DNA of 64,000 bases from Thysanoteuthis rhombus (taxonomy: Eukaryota; Mollusca; Cephalopoda; Oegopsida; Thysanoteuthidae), in contig OY735215.1 of the NCBI GenBank assembly GCA_963457665.1, forward strand, positions 30,403,041 to 30,467,040, read 5' to 3'. This document shows positions 1 through 13,730 of this stretch, piece by piece. The notes below the pieces were generated by a model. It ran no database searches. It had not been told where the DNA came from and saw only the letters and a program-made list of their open reading frames with translations. Position 1 is the stretch's first letter; every line of letters starts with the position of its first letter. The translations under genes and the position numbers were made by a program.

Positions 1-586
1 CCAGATTAAAAGATGTCTCTGACCATCAGTTGCCGGAAAATCGGTGGTATACTTCGTTATATATATAAAAACTTAATTTAACTCTTATGTGCAAAAGAAT
101 TACAGGACTGAACAATGAACCAATCAAAGAAACAGAATTAAATCAACAATTTTCACCTCTATAATTAGTTTCAGAAGTTCAAAAGCTCAATACGGCAAGT
201 ATAAAGGAAAGGTATAAAATTGCACAAATGTATAAGAAATTCTACTCGAAAAATCATTTTCCAGAAAATTGTACATCAGCCATGTGCTAATCTCCCAAAT
301 CTTTATCAACAGTTCAGTTTGAAATGTGGTTTCTCTCAGGTAAGAGTAATCTGGAAGTGAGAGTTTTTGCTGATATTTCCTCCTCTATCATAGAACTCCA
401 TAAGAATACGAGCAACCACAAGACATAGCTTTCTTCTCTATTTCTGGATTAACTCAAATCATGAAGTTTGTTCCGGACAATTTGACAATAATTGTTCTTC
501 TTTTGTTTCAATTAAGTGATTTGCAATGGTAATCCATTTCATATTGAATGTTGCAAAAAAAATGAATTTAAATTGATTTGACTTAC
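1..586 (-). other. start of 14-3-3 intron 4
   Basis: Begins with the donor GTAAGT next to exon 4 and runs off the left edge. It is AT-rich unique-looking sequence; I see no exon, RNA gene or clear repeat in it. The final coding exon was looked for here and not found. Confidence 0.8.
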
Positions 587-682
587 TGTTAAGTTATCTC
601 GTAGAAGCTGCATAATCAGAGTGCTATCTTTGTAAGTATCATCAGTCAAGTTATCTAATTCTGCAATTGCATCTTCGAATGC
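587..682 (-). CDS. 14-3-3 protein, coding exon 4, residues 203-234
   Basis: Fourth coding exon, 96 nt, the same length as the matching vertebrate exon. The acceptor is CTGTTGCAG and the donor GTAAGT, in phase 0 with exon 3. It encodes [20 protein letters not shown] and then [12 protein letters not shown], most of 14-3-3 signature 2; N232 corresponds to zeta N224. The signature normally continues with LW and a short acidic tail, which must come from a further exon to the left of position 1. The gene is therefore cut by the window edge, not broken. Confidence 0.97.
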
Positions 683-3600
683 CTGCAACAGAGGAATGCA
701 AAGTGAATGAATGAACAAACAATCAATTGTTATGGTTAACAAGTTTCAAAAATGTACAATATTGATCAAAGGACTGAAAATGAAAATACAGGATCAGATA
801 AAAATTAAAAGGAAGGAAGAAAAAAAAAAAGAAGTTAGCTTCAAGGGAGATGATCATCTCAAAAACAATGAAAAAGGTGATAAGAATTCTGCTCTCACTA
901 TTTCTTGAGCCTTTCATTTTTCTGTTTAACATACATACAAACTATAATTTTTTTAATTGTTTAATAAAGGATGACAAAACTGAGGTTCACTATGTACATA
1001 CCACTGATTCTGGCCAATATGAGACTGTGAAAAAAGATTGTTTTAGCAATTGATTTGATTTCCTAGAAATCTCCTATTTGGCCCTTTTCAGAAATCAGTA
1101 AAGTTATTCATTAGGAAGATGCAATTTTTTTTGTTTGATATTTTTCAATCTATTCATTAGGTCAAGTTCAAAATATTACTCAATTCAGGGGATTACACCT
1201 CTATCCCACAAAATACATGCCTTTAAAAAACATATTTTGCCAAACAGATCATCTACTACATCTGATAACAAAAAAGAAACAGCCTTTTCTAAAAAAAATC
1301 ACTACTGTGGGTGGGTAGCACGTATGACACTAGCACCAGAACTTGGTGTGCCAATCCTGATAAAGCGGTCTACAATTTAGTTGAAGACATCACAAGTCAT
1401 TTATTGAATATATAATGTTCCTATTCATTTTGGTTCAATCTGTCACAATTACAGCTACGCATTGGTTTGCATCTAGGTTACACTCTGGTAGCATGGATAC
1501 AGTTCAGATCTGCATGTAAGTCGACCGTTATATGGTGAAGTGAAATATGCACACTCCACAACATAAAATACCTACAACATGATACACACACATTTACTAA
1601 AACTTCTACATTGTACATACATCTTCCTTGCTTTTCAAAAGACAAAGGAACAAATGTCATCCATTTAATTTCTTTGAATAAATTATTAGCTCAATACAAG
1701 GTGTCTGCTCTTTACCTGCTTGCCTCCCATCTGGAGAACCCGAAGCAAACATGACATTTATACACTACGTTCTCTTTAGCTATCAATAACATAATGGGAA
1801 ATTTTCATTGAGTTACAGAATTGTAAAGACTGAAATTCTTGTCATCCGCAGATAATAGGTTTCAAGTTCTTGTGGAGATGTATCAGCAATCAGATGTAAG
1901 TCGGTCAGGCATTAGTTGACATGACTGCATAAGAAATTTCTATCAAAAGTAGAAGCAATCAGATTGATAATAGAATCAGTGGGCACAGAATTTCAATCTG
2001 TACAAACTGGGGCCCAACCAAAGTGGGGCAAGGTCTTATGGGAAAAAATTGATGAGGAAAACATTTTTCCAGCAAAATTAGTATCAGTTATCAATGAAAT
2101 TTTTACCATTGAAATTGCCATCTGCAGTGGGGTGGGATGGGTCCTTTTTAACAATTTCACTATAATAATTCATAGAACAAAAATGTGGAGTAACTCTACA
2201 AAAGGCATGAGCAAACAATACACCACGGAATATCTTTTGAAAAAGTTCACCCCCCCCCCCCCGAAAATAGATGCAGCTTTTATCATCGCTAGATAGCCAT
2301 TTTGCAGGTCAGAGAATTATTTAGAGATTTCTTTTTCAAGTATTAAGTGATTACATCAGAAATGTCATTTTTTGAATAGTAAGATGAAGGATGGTATAAA
2401 TAATGGTAAATATTTAATCAAATTATAACCAATTTGAAGTTACCACCTCTTACCGACAATCCTCCAATGATAATACGCCACCTCTATAAAATTCGTTAGG
2501 TTTAGTGGTCACAAATTCAGTAAAGGCATAAATTATGGCTTTTCTATTATTGAAGCTTTTATTACATATGAAACTCAAAATGCTTAAAAAGATGTTAATA
2601 TTTTGGAAAAATGTCAGGTAAATATGAAAGAAACTGAAAGACTTCATATTCCAATTCACGGAGAGGTATGGAGTCTGGCACTGTCATGGCAAATTTCATT
2701 CAGTTCATTCTAGATCCACTTTCCTAACTTTCTAACCTATCCAATTGCCTTGAGATCATGTGATATGATTGCTGTTGAAATCTTTTAGTCTTCAGAAAAT
2801 GCTTGAACCATTGTTCATGGGCTTTTGATCAATGCTGTCAATTCATCATCATTAAGAACAGATTTTAGCCTCTAAAGTTTGTAAGTGATATCCATATTTC
2901 TAAACCTTAACTACTGAACCAATGCAGAATAGTTTGCTCTGTAGTATTTTCCTCCAAATCCTTTATTAATTCTATTTGCAGCTGGAGTAACATTATGTCC
3001 TTATTTGGAAGCGTACTTGAAAATAAGTCTAATTTCTTGGGTAGACACCACTGCGGTCAAAGGATCAAAAACCTCCTATTATAATGAATTACACCTCTAT
3101 ATACAATGATTCTGTACAAAAAGAAAAAAAAATGCAGTCATATTAGTAAATCTTTCACTTATAGTATTATTCCCCATGTTTACAAAAGACAAAAACATTT
3201 CACTAGTAATATCTCATAGAATAGAAAGAGATTAAAATTTACACACTCACAAGAAGAAAAGGTGTATTGACATAGATAAGTAGGGTGATAAGAGTACACT
3301 GGGACAGAGATCCTTTTGTAATGTAAAATGAGGAGACATAAAAACTCATGTGTGAATTCAAATTTGAACAATGAGCAGCTGCAATCATCAAAATCACTTC
3401 CAGACAAGAAACATAGGTACATATTGTGTTAGGACTTAACATTGTTGAAAATTCTCTGAGGTTATCTTAGAAAATAAACAGACATGATGCTTATGCCAAG
3501 TAATTGATAAAACATAATTAACATTATAAGTATGAATACTTTTTTTTTTTTCTTTCTTGAACAAATTTTCACACAAAAATTTCTTCATGATAGATTTGGC

Positions 3601-4373
3601 AGTGGGTTTGAAGCCTGTCAGTAATTTACTCTCATTATTCATAGGGTATAAGCATGGGGGCATACATGAAAAAAAAGTATTCATAGAAGCCCATTTCAAT
3701 ATGCTATGATAAAAATAAAAGATCTTCTCAAATTCTGACCTACTCTAATAAAGATAAAGAGAAGAATTCTCTCCAGAAAAAAAGAAAAAAAAAAAAAAAT
3801 ACTAACTCATTACACTAAAGAAAATATCTTGCTTTTCTCGTGCTTGGAATATATTTTCCAGACATACCGACACAGGTATTGTAATTACATCTCCTAGTAT
3901 TATTTTTCAGTCTTTCCACAAATAAAAAGAATCCCATCTTTATACAAATAGATTCATGATGTATGGTGTTTATTTACTCATTTATGGTGCAAGGAATGAT
4001 GAATGATTATTCAGATAATTGTAGACAAGTTTATTTTTAAAGATATTGCAGAAAGAACAGTTTCAAGCAAAATTCATTCTCTTCTTAAAATCCTATGAAG
4101 CTAAATTAAATAAGTAATAAAAAACAAAACAATTGGGAATTACAACTGAACTTTTCTTTCATATAATCTTTCCATTGAATGAAGATAGAAATAAAGAAAA
4201 TCCATAAAGGAATCCCCCTACAATTGCTACACAATGAAGCAGACTTGAAATCTTACGTGCACCTCTAAAGAAATAAAATCCTTGATAAATGATTCCTATT
4301 TCAAATTAGTTTTATCATGAAAATATCAAATTAAGAACTATTCATAAAAGAGTATATGTAAGTGTGTAACAGT

Positions 4374-4445
4374 ATTTAGAGTACTAAGCTATAGGTTGAA
4401 AGGTAGAGAGTTGTATTCCCGGTGAAGAATTAGCATTCACATCGA
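4374..4445 (+). mobile_element. possible tRNA-derived SINE relic
   Basis: TAAGCTATAGGTTGAAAGG followed by GAGAGTTGTATTCCCGGTG looks like a worn tRNA head whose B box GTTCGATTCCC has mutated. Nothing else supports it. Confidence 0.25.
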
Positions 4446-7022
4446 AGAAAAATGGTTTAGTACTAAGGTAAAAGACTCTTATTATTTTCAGTCTGTCTAG
4501 TTATGTGAAATCTTGAACACTTCAATGGTATGAATATAAAAGCGGCAGATCTAATAATCTTCCTTATTGAAGCTCTCCATTTATGCATATGCTTCGATTA
4601 AACCATCTTCTGTCAGGCATGATTCTTGAAAGATATATTAAAAAGAATAATTTACTTAAAGCAAAAGACATCTAAATTGATTATCCAAATGATGGGCTGT
4701 TTTTTTTTTTTCTACTGTATCAACATAGGAATCCTAAGTGCTGTAGTTGATACGAGACCTTCATTCTTTCTATAAGTATTTATAGCTTTGAATTATCTTA
4801 AAATCTCATCCGTCTTTCAAGAGAGCTGATGGGGCAAACTGCTTTGAAAAACCCAAAGTGGAAATAAAGCAGAAATGCATAATCCCAAGATGGAAAAAAA
4901 AACAAAAAAAAACCAACAAATTACTGAGTCTTTCAAAGATAAAATGAACAGCATTTCTATAAAGATTAATAAAACTCAGGTATCAAAGTATGTCTTTTTC
5001 TAGAGTAGTAAACTTGTAAGGTTGGCCTAGGTGGATATAGTATATCTTGGTATTTCTGAATTTTCAATATTTTTCATCGTACATGATTTTCTTTTTGTTA
5101 CCTCTCATGAACATGCAGATAGATTTGTTCTTGACTGCATCATGGACATTTAAAAGATGAATAGAAGTTATGAGAAAGAAACATTTTTTGGACAATATCA
5201 TTTTACTACTTCAAAAAAAAAAAAAAAAAATTTTACATTCAATCTTTGTAATGAAGTAATAACAAAGGAACTAAAATTTATTACCATGAATCCATGAAAG
5301 GAAAAAAATGTCAGAAATCAGAAATTACTATATATATGGCTGATCTACAGAATCTGTATTAATGATACTTATGTATGGAAAAAAAAATCATTATTAGTTC
5401 TATGAGTAAATTCAACTGGTACATAATGGACTTAAGTTTTCAACAGATACACACTGAGCTAGTAATTTTTGATCTACTCATTTTTTTTCAATACAATTCA
5501 AAACGAGCAATGAATTTATTGGTCTCTCATTTTTTTCCCCTTGCTACTGTGTCAATCATACCACATTTGTTCAGACACATTCACTATAACAAGACATGGT
5601 TGAATGTTGTCAATAAGATTTTCACTGGATTCCTAATGTCCTGGGTAAGTATATGTGATCTAAGTTAAGCTTTCATATAAAATAATCTGCTTGCCCAATT
5701 AGTAGTGGAGCTGGCTTTTGTCCAACTTGAAAAATTCTCATTTTCAAGAAGAGATGGACCAACAGTGCTTTTATAATTCAGTCTGATGTAGACAAAGAGG
5801 GACATGTAAGCTAGAGCTGAGATATCACAGAGGTAAGTAAGTGAGTCATGGGGGCATTTTTTTTTCCTTTCTTCTCTACCTGAAAATAGCAGCAGCTGCT
5901 TCAGTTATGTCAGCTCTGCTCTCCCCATCAGATATTCACAGTAAAACAGCATTTATCTCTGTGGAGTACAAGATAAAAAGTAAAAGGGGAATATGCTTAG
6001 GCTTACGGATAAAAGGAACAGGTGCAGTACAAAATACATCCATTTTTGCAGTCAGAAGAGTGTTAAGAGCAGAGGATACCTTTCTTAGCAGTATCAATTG
6101 AAGAAGGATTCAATTTAGGAAACTGGGAAATTCGTTTTGAAATATGGATTAACACACCACGGGAAAATGTTCGGCACATGTCTGAGAATTGTGTTCTATA
6201 CTCAATGTTTTACTAACTCAACCACAATAGAAGACTGAGCAGTGAGAAATCAACCAAAAATCAACCTCCATCCAAGAAAACGTGTTGAAACAGATTTTAA
6301 GAATACACTGACCTCAAATTTCAACTTGTCTTAAAAGAGGTTGTAAAAGCAGGAGGTGGGGAGGACAGGGGGCATCAGAAGGGACAGACCGAGTGTTGCC
6401 ACTGCCACAAAGGAAGATATTTGATGGTCACATCAACCACAAATTTTCCCTTCAAGACTGGCAGTTGATAACAAAGAGAAATATACATCAGGCCAGCTCT
6501 TTTATTGCATAAATATCTACATATGACACTTTGATCTTAGCCCAAAATATAGATTTTTGGACGTCATTTTCGAAACTCTAAATTTTCTTCCAATTAGTTC
6601 TTAGTTAATTTAGTACTTTGGAAGAGCGTGTGGTGACCATGACTGTCTATCTTTTTATGGATTACCAGGTTTATAATGAAATTTTTTATATCAAACTGAT
6701 TAATCTAAAATCTATACGAGGTGTGGATGGTCTAATGCATAGCAGCATGGAAAATGGAATTGGCTAACAGAGTTCAAACTGAGACAGTTCGTGTTCACTT
6801 CACACTAATTCCCTTGGAAAAATCATGAATCTATCTCTTCACCTACTAGTTATGGATAAATAGCAGTGCAGACTGGGCTTTTCAGCCTTGAATGGCAACG
6901 AGTCTAGGATATGGACAACTCAGAATTCAAACCAGGGAAGTCCCAACCTTTGTCCAGCATTGTGAATGGCTGGCAACAAACACAGAAGAGAGTATGTTCC
7001 TGAAATGTAAAGCTGGAAGGTG

Positions 7023-7437
7023 ATTCAAACAATGCATTCTCCTGATAATCATCTATGGAGCTGAAACATGGAACTTGGATAAAAAAAAATTGACCCTCAA
7101 ACTGAGAACCAAGCAAAGTGCATAAAAGAGAGAATCATGCTGAACATCACACGGAGAGATCACAAGATAGCACAGTATATTAGAGAAGAAACAGGAGTCA
7201 GAGATATAGAATCTATTAGCAAACTCAAATGGCAATGGGTTGATCATGTTGCAAGAGTGACAGACAACCGCTACACATCACGGCATATGTAAAACTGTGG
7301 ACAGTTAAAAAAAAATATATATATATAAAAAAAAAAAAAAGATGGTGTGATGAACTAGACAAATTTAGAATGAATCGGCTCCGATAGAGAGGGAGGTCTA
7401 CATTCAACGTCAGAAGCTAGAAGACTGATGATGATTA
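7023..7437 (+). mobile_element. non-LTR retrotransposon (LINE) 3' fragment
   Basis: In plus-strand frames this reads QCILLIIIYGAETWNLDKKK with one residue changed from the usual start, then after a stop a stretch with RRDHKIAQYIREETGVRD and KLKWQWVDHVARVTDNR, and finally RWCDELDKFR. This order (YGAETW, then KWQWAGHVARMTDNR, then RWRDEL) is typical of the C-terminal part of reverse transcriptase ORFs in many animal LINEs, which I would place near the RTE group without certainty. It is broken by stops, frameshifts and an A/AT-rich insertion at 7306-7340. It ends in GATGATGAT, like the short tandem 3' tails of RTE-type elements. It is a dead 5'-truncated copy. Confidence 0.85.
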
Positions 7438-8704
7438 AGATAAAAATAAAAGAATTAAAAAAAACAGATGGATGATATAAAAGCGACTACAATCTCCATC
7501 TCCCGCAAAACCCGAGTACAAGTGGAAAATTTAAATCTAAAATAATTCAACTTGAATGTCATAGTTCTATTCAACAATCAGTAAACATCTCTTTGAAGGT
7601 CAATATTAGAACAACTCACCAATACAGGCTTTATCAAAACTTAGAGAAAATTAGTAATATCATTGAATTTTCTAGAGCCTGTGAAAAGAAGAGCCTTACA
7701 ATAATCAAACAGGAATATACCACTTTGTATTCACGTTTTCAGGATCAATTCTTGGCAAATTTCTGAGGACTTGTTTGAGGCTTTTTTATTCTATAATCTT
7801 TGATTGAAGTTCAGTTCTAATCGGAGCTCTTGGGTATTGCATTGACTAAGAATAAAAATGCAGAAATCTGAAATAAAGCAGTAGCTTTTTGGAACTTGGA
7901 TTCACATCCATTACTTCAGGATCTCATCTTTCACGGATAATACCACAGACCATTAGGAAACCAAAGCTGTCATGGTCAGGCAAGATTCTAATCAGTAGAG
8001 TTTTTCTACCACTATCTTCCTTTTGAATTATTCTAAGCTGTATTGTTGACTACTTAATAATCGTGATATCATCAGTTAATTTGAAATTCTCAGATGAAGC
8101 ATTTCCATTTTGGCACAAATATTTTTCATACAGTGACAGACTAGGATGAAAAACTTCCAACTCTTATTTATGCATCTGCATGTTCATAGTGTCTGGTGAA
8201 GACTGAGTGACAACAAGTCTCGAGTTTTCAAGTCTCCAGCCCTCCTCCCAGTGTTCTTGCAGAATGCAGCAATACAGTAGTTCATATAGTCTCAACCACC
8301 CCATGTTTGCTAACTCGTCTAACATGTTCATGCTAGATGTCTGACAGTCATTACTGAAGCCAGAGTGATTTTTGGTTTCAAATCTCTGGGTCTCTTCTCA
8401 GTATTCCTACAGACCTCAGCAATGTCATGGTCTAGACAGTTTCAACCCTGGGATAAATCAGAAGAAAAAGATGGTGACAGAAAGACACTATAGATGAGAA
8501 TCCTGCCAAACCATCAAAGCTTTGGTAGCCTAATGATATTGTCCATGAAAAATAAATAAAGGTATGGGAGTTCAATCCTCAACCAAAGCTATTTCTTTAT
8601 TCCTAATTCCTTAGTTTGGAAGATCAGAATTGAGATAATCATTATTCAATTTTCTTATATTTTAAAAAGTATATTCTTATTTCTATAAACATAGTACACT
8701 TTGA

Positions 8705-9236
8705 TTCATCATCATCATCATCAGACTTATCATCAGTTGTTGGACATAGACCTTCCCAGGATTTGTCACATCTCTCTATTATGGGTAGTGCAGAGCCTAT
8801 ATTTCTTGAACCAGTCCAGTTTGTCGCGACATCTCGTATTCTGCTGGCCTCGGTTCCGCATTTAATCTCTGGGGATGCATGTTGTGAGTCCTGATATCCA
8901 TTGGTTGTCTGCCATTCTTGCAACATGACCAGCCCATTGCCATTTGAGTTTCCTAATGGTTTTGATCTCTTGCACTCCTTTTCCCCTAATATACTGTGCT
9001 GTCTTATGGTCTCTCCATGTGAGGTTGAGCAGGATTTTCTCAAGTGCATGTTACATAGTTCTTAGTTTACTGGTCAGTCTCTTGGTTTGGTTCCATGTTT
9101 CAGCTCCATAGGTGACTATCAGGAGGATGCACTGGTAGTATACTCTTCTTTTTAGGACTAATGGGATTTTCTTGTTCTTGAAGGTTGAGTTTGCTCTACC
9201 TAAGGCTTGCCACCCTAGAGATTCTTTTGAATACAC
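8705..9236 (-). mobile_element. non-LTR retrotransposon (LINE) 3' fragment, opposite orientation
   Basis: Minus-strand translation from 9236 reads KNKKIPLVLKRRVYYQCILL then VTYGAETWNQTKRL. After a frame change it reads IRKLKWQWAGHVARMADNQW, and then stops alternate with RCRDKLDW. This is the same C-terminal reverse transcriptase region as the 7.0-7.4 kb copy but in the opposite direction. The 3' end is a (GAT)n tail, seen on the plus strand as ATC repeats at 8705-8722. The long open frame at 8642-9049 is the wrong frame through this remnant. Truncated and frameshifted, so inactive. Confidence 0.88.
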
Positions 9237-10103
9237 AAACTCAAGATGAATCGAATAAATAAATTGACAAGCATGTAATCTGTTCCCATGAAAGTTATTT
9301 TTGTTACGTTTCTCTAAGGTTACATTATATATTTAGGTTTTCTCCCATTAACTTTAAATCTGTTTGCTATTCCTTGAAAAATTGCCAGTATGATTTGTAT
9401 TTTAACCAAGTACTTAGTGAATTTTGTTTAATAAAGTAAAAAAATCTCTTCCTGCTTTTCTCAGTTAATTATATTGTAATCAATTGGAAGTTAATCATGT
9501 TGATTATCAGTGCTGTTTAATGTTCTTTTATTGAGATTGGATCACTAAATACTTGAAATATCAACTGTACAAGACCCACTAAAATGTACGTGACCGTAAA
9601 TGCAAAAAGAAAATTCAAGTCATGCACTAAATCACTATTTCGCTGTGAAGACGTAACTGGCGTAGGGGGTGGAGTGGTGGTGGGGGGAGTCGAAAGAAAA
9701 AGAGGAAAAAACTAGAAAGAAAGGAGAAGACTTTCTCTCTGATACAAATCAAGTGAACGAACAAATGAGTAGAATGAAAGGGAGAGGCTGACAATGGGCA
9801 CAAGAAGTAGAGAACGCAAGGAATTCCCAGGCGATGAGATCATAACTGACAGAGCAGACTGCACATGAGAAATGCCATAAAACACAATAACACTTCATAA
9901 ATATCAAAAAGTGACATAAATACAGTCCCAAGTCTATAGATGCAATTTGCTCACCCCTTTTTTTTGTTACAAGTAATTATTAATTATTAGTCAGTACTAA
10001 CTGTTAATTACTTGGCACTGGGTTTTACATAAGTCAGGCATAATGAATTGAGCTAAATTATATATTTGTTATTTTTTTTGTTTCTTTATTGTACAGAAAT
10101 GTG

Positions 10104-10830
10104 TAGTAGTCCCTTGAATTTTGCGGCTGGGGGGTGGCACACAGACACCTCGCAAAATTGAAATTCTGCGAATAATTTTCCTCTCAACACACACACTTTG
10201 TCGTAACTGAGCAGAAACGATGACCATTTAAACATTTATTCAGTGGATCGGGGAGATCGAAGGGAGAAATAGATAAGAGATTAAGACAATGAGTAGGCAT
10301 CGACACGCTCACTGGAAAATTGACACCTTCCAAAAAAAGGTGAAAATAGTATGAAACTTAATTTAATCTTAGATTAGTGTCATTAGTAAAAAGAAAGATT
10401 GGCAAAAAGATTTGAGATAAGAATCATCGGTATACAGTGTGATATTTTTAATATAGATGATGTAAAATGTTGCGACATATGTTAATGAAATATTTGCAAT
10501 ATATTCATCCAAAATTACCTAGATTTTAAGAAATAAAACAAATCAACTGCTGTCTTTAACAGCAACTTTTGTCAAAAGCAACCCACCCCCAAACACTCTC
10601 TGTCTTATGTGAAGCTGCAATCGATCTCCCATAGGCTAATGAATTGCAACCATATCATACCTCAAGATAAAATATTAGGACTTTTTCTTTCTGGCAAATT
10701 CAAGAGAAAACTCGAGAAAAAAATATCTTAATATTTTCCCCAAAAGTCTGTAAGTATAGCTGCTCTTTTTTGATGAAAAAAAGGGGGGGGGGGGCAAATA
10801 ATCAAGTCCACAAGATTAGAGGGACTACTG
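10104..10830. mobile_element. pogo/Tigger-like non-autonomous DNA transposon
   Basis: The right end, read inward, is CAGTAGTCCCTCTAATCTTG; the left end reads TAGTAGTCCCTTGAATTTTG. These resemble the terminal inverted repeats of Tc1/mariner-superfamily pogo/Tigger elements (CAGTAGTCCCTC...). A second, internal inverted pair GGGAGATCGA (10251-10260) and TCGATCTCCC (10621-10630) supports a fold-back layout. TA follows the right end; the left TA duplication is not clear. No transposase remains in the 727 bp, so this is a MITE-like or internally deleted copy. Confidence 0.6.
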
Positions 10831-11917
10831 TACACATAGAATATATTAGCTCCTTTCAGTTAGATTTTTTAAGCCTGTTTTTATTTCATTAACCACTGGG
10901 GGAAAGATGGTAGTTCACAATCAACTCACAGGGGCAACAGTCATTATGGAAGTGTTTTTGTCCATTTGGTCTGGTGTACAATGCTTTATTATTTTACTAA
11001 CATTGTTTTCAATCCCAAGAATTTGGTTTAAACAAAAGAACGAATGCACACATGCATGCACATTTAATCCTCACTGGGTGTCATATGAAAGTAATCTCAA
11101 GAAATATCAACATAGATGATTGACAATATCCAGTTTGAAAAAAACTTTCATGATTGTAATTAACCTTATTTTCATTCATGTGATCTACATTCCACTTGAG
11201 AGACACTGGGGACAGAAATGATTAACTTATGAAATAAAGAAAGAAAAATGTCTCATCTAACTGTTTATTTAAAGAAAATCTCCCCAAATCTTCAAGGTAT
11301 TTTAATTACAGTTCTTTTGTGATTGAAGAGTAGTATCTTCTTTTTGCTTCAATGAATAGAGGATTGCCCAAGTCCATTTGATATATAGAAACATCCAAAC
11401 AATTTTCATGCTTTAAAATTCTGAAATAAAAATAAGCTATTTATACTTCAATAATGGGATCTATTTTCTTTTCATTTACAGCACATATCTTTTATCTATA
11501 CTAATTTGATAATTCATATTTTTCGTTTACAGCCTTTTATCAGTATGTATGCTTATTGGGGATTCAGTGTGACCTTTTACTTATTTATTTTTTTTTAAAG
11601 CTAGATGTCTTACCAAACTAAATACAAAATTTATAATAGCAATTAACACATTTCACCTGACAAAGAAGATTTAATTGGAGATATCAATAGCAAGTTCAAT
11701 GTACTTATAAGTGAACTATTCTGCATTTAATTAATTTCAAAATAAATTGACAGAAATATAATGAAAGCCTGACTAATCAAGAAAAAAAAGAAATCACATT
11801 TAATACTCATTTATGTCATGTTCATTACCTTTTTTAGTCAGTCAGTCACAGAATGCACATTGACTACAGCAAGAACCGCGATGAAGAAAAAAAAACAAAA
11901 CAAAAAAACAAACTTAC

Positions 11918-12090
11918 AGATTTTGCTAAAGTGCAGGCCTTTTCTCGGTTACTCTGCATTTCAAAATAGAAGACTGATAAATTGAGAGCCAAACCAAGTC
12001 GAATGGGGTTTGTGGGACGCAGGGTGCTCTGTGCTCCAGTGGCAATGTCCCATGCTTCTTGGTAGGCTGCCTGAGATTTGTCTGCAACCT
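11918..12090 (-). CDS. 14-3-3 protein, coding exon 3, residues 145-202
   Basis: Third coding exon, 173 nt; its first two bases complete the split codon (Glu145). The acceptor is TTTATTTCAG and the donor GTAAGT. It encodes [20 protein letters not shown] followed by [17 protein letters not shown], the helix that carries pocket residue N181 (zeta N173). Compared with zeta it has nine extra bases, so three extra residues in the loop before NPIRLGL. Where zeta has the JNK-site pair S184-P185, this protein has N-R. Both changes are visible directly; any effect on regulation is inference. The exon-intron boundary matches the conserved vertebrate position. Confidence 0.97.
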
Positions 12091-13064
12091 CTGAAATAAA
12101 CAGCAAATATAAAAAAGAAGAAAAAAAAACAAAACAAAAAAAAAAACATATTTATACAACTTCTTTTCTCTGTGTGGAGCTAATAAAGACTTTGACTTAA
12201 CTCAGATTATGCATAAACTACTTGAGTGGAGAAGTGTTCTTTTTAGATATCTATAATTTGGAAACACGAATCATGGTAATCAAGAACATTTCTTCTGTGC
12301 AAACCATTTCCAGTGCTAATGAGTAAAAGGAGTAATTATGTATTTAGGTCAGAGACAGTCCAATTGGTTAAGTAAATGACCAGAACTATCAAAATGATGC
12401 AAAATAAAAACTAATTCAAAAAATTGAAATTCTAAATATCACAAAGGTTAAGGACACCTCATTTTAAGCGTAAAAGTGTTGATACATCGACTATACTACA
12501 CTGTAAAAATTATTTCCCTCAACTTCGGATACAATTTTTTTTTTGTAGCAACGAGTATATACTATTGATATCAGTACATTAGGGCTTTTTTCTTTTAATC
12601 AGGTAAAAAAGTTTAGACAGTTAAAATTAATAGATTACTTAAAATGCATCCTACATTTTAACATAATAAAATCCAATAGAGAACAATGTGCAAATGTTAC
12701 CACATAGAATAAGACTTTTTTTTCATCATTTTAAAATTATCAAGCATCTATAACAAAAATTCAAATTACCTAGAGAAATAGAAATGGAACAACCGTAGCC
12801 ATCAGAGTTAGTTCTATCCTTTTTTTATAGGCATGTATTTGTCTGTGTGTTCCAGTACTCTAGGCTATACCATACTACAGACTTGAAAATTAGCATCAGT
12901 ACTCCACTAGACACCTTCTAAAAATGTTTTTATTTCTGAGAGAAAAAAAAAAAAAGAAAAAAAAAGCTGTTTGGATCCCATTCAATAATAACGTCTATAT
13001 TCTTTCTCAATTTTTTTTTTTTTTTCAAAATTTTTTTTTTATATACTCCATTCAAGATGTCTAT

Positions 13065-13197
13065 CAATGGAAAATTCCAGTAATGTCAGTAATAGAATTT
13101 ATTTAGACCATATTTATTCCTTGATTGAATTTTTTCTTACAGGACTTCAAATTTTGATGCCACAGTTGTTCAATTATTGACTGTGATGGCAAGTCTA
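13065..13197 (+). repeat. dispersed repeat family A, copy 1
   Basis: This segment, from a run near AAGATGTCTATCAATGGAAA to ATTGACTGTGATGGCAAG, recurs in reverse orientation at 15822-16215 and 45983-46315. The shared core includes GTTCAATTATTGACTGTGAT. No coding content was seen. A T-rich tract (13012-13040) adjoins it, as A-rich tracts adjoin the other copies. Family unknown. Confidence 0.6.
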
Positions 13198-13730
13198 TGT
13201 AATATTTCCCAAGAATTTGATACCTTTATTTGTGACTATGTTTGAGGTTGGTTTTGTATCACCTAAAAATGCTATTTGAACTATAACAAGTTTATCGCAA
13301 TGTGAGAAAAACAAAAAAGAATTCTCTAAATCATGTTATGATCATTTCGATCAGCACTAAGAAAGAACTGGAATTGCTATAGATTGGCTAACATTCACTG
13401 CAAAGTTGCCAGGGTTCTTCCTGGCATTTACTCTAACAGGTAAGTTGAAGATCAGACACGTAGAAGAGGGGAATTCCAAGTATGGTGTTGGTGTAAAGAA
13501 TGAAGATTTTTTTCTGATGTTTGTCATTAAAAAGAAAATTGTTTATTCTTAATAAGCCAGAAAAATATTCATTCTTTCTCAGAAGCAAGAAGAAATGATC
13601 AATGCTCAAAATTTTTAAAAAACTCAACAATATCAAATGCAGAAAAATGTATGTCATGAGCAGAAATGTGAAATGTCTTTCAGTTCTTTCCTTGGCAAGT
13701 TAAGCTGTGTAAGCATGCCACCCAAATACA

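Larger units (their letters stand above)
683..11917 (-). other. 14-3-3 intron 3 (about 11.2 kb)
   Basis: Non-coding, AT-rich. It holds a possible SINE relic at 4.4 kb, two opposed LINE fragments at 7.0-7.4 and 8.7-9.2 kb, and a pogo/Tigger-like non-autonomous element at 10.10-10.83 kb. It also holds homopolymer runs: 13 C at 2250-2262, 12 G at 10783-10794 and several A/T tracts of 10-18. The short open frames in 1.1-6.1 kb have no recognisable domain and look like chance. The rest shows nothing I can name. Confidence 0.85.

Noticed and set aside
1964..2296. 110-residue plus-strand open frame
   Set aside because: Runs through a 13-C homopolymer and shows no recognisable domain or supporting signals.
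8642..9049. 135-residue minus-strand open frame
   Set aside because: It is an out-of-frame reading through the LINE remnant; the reverse transcriptase motifs are in another frame.
9972..10013. AT-rich hairpin AAGTAATTA...TAATTACTT
   Set aside because: Short and AT-only; expected often in this base composition, and no flanking feature.
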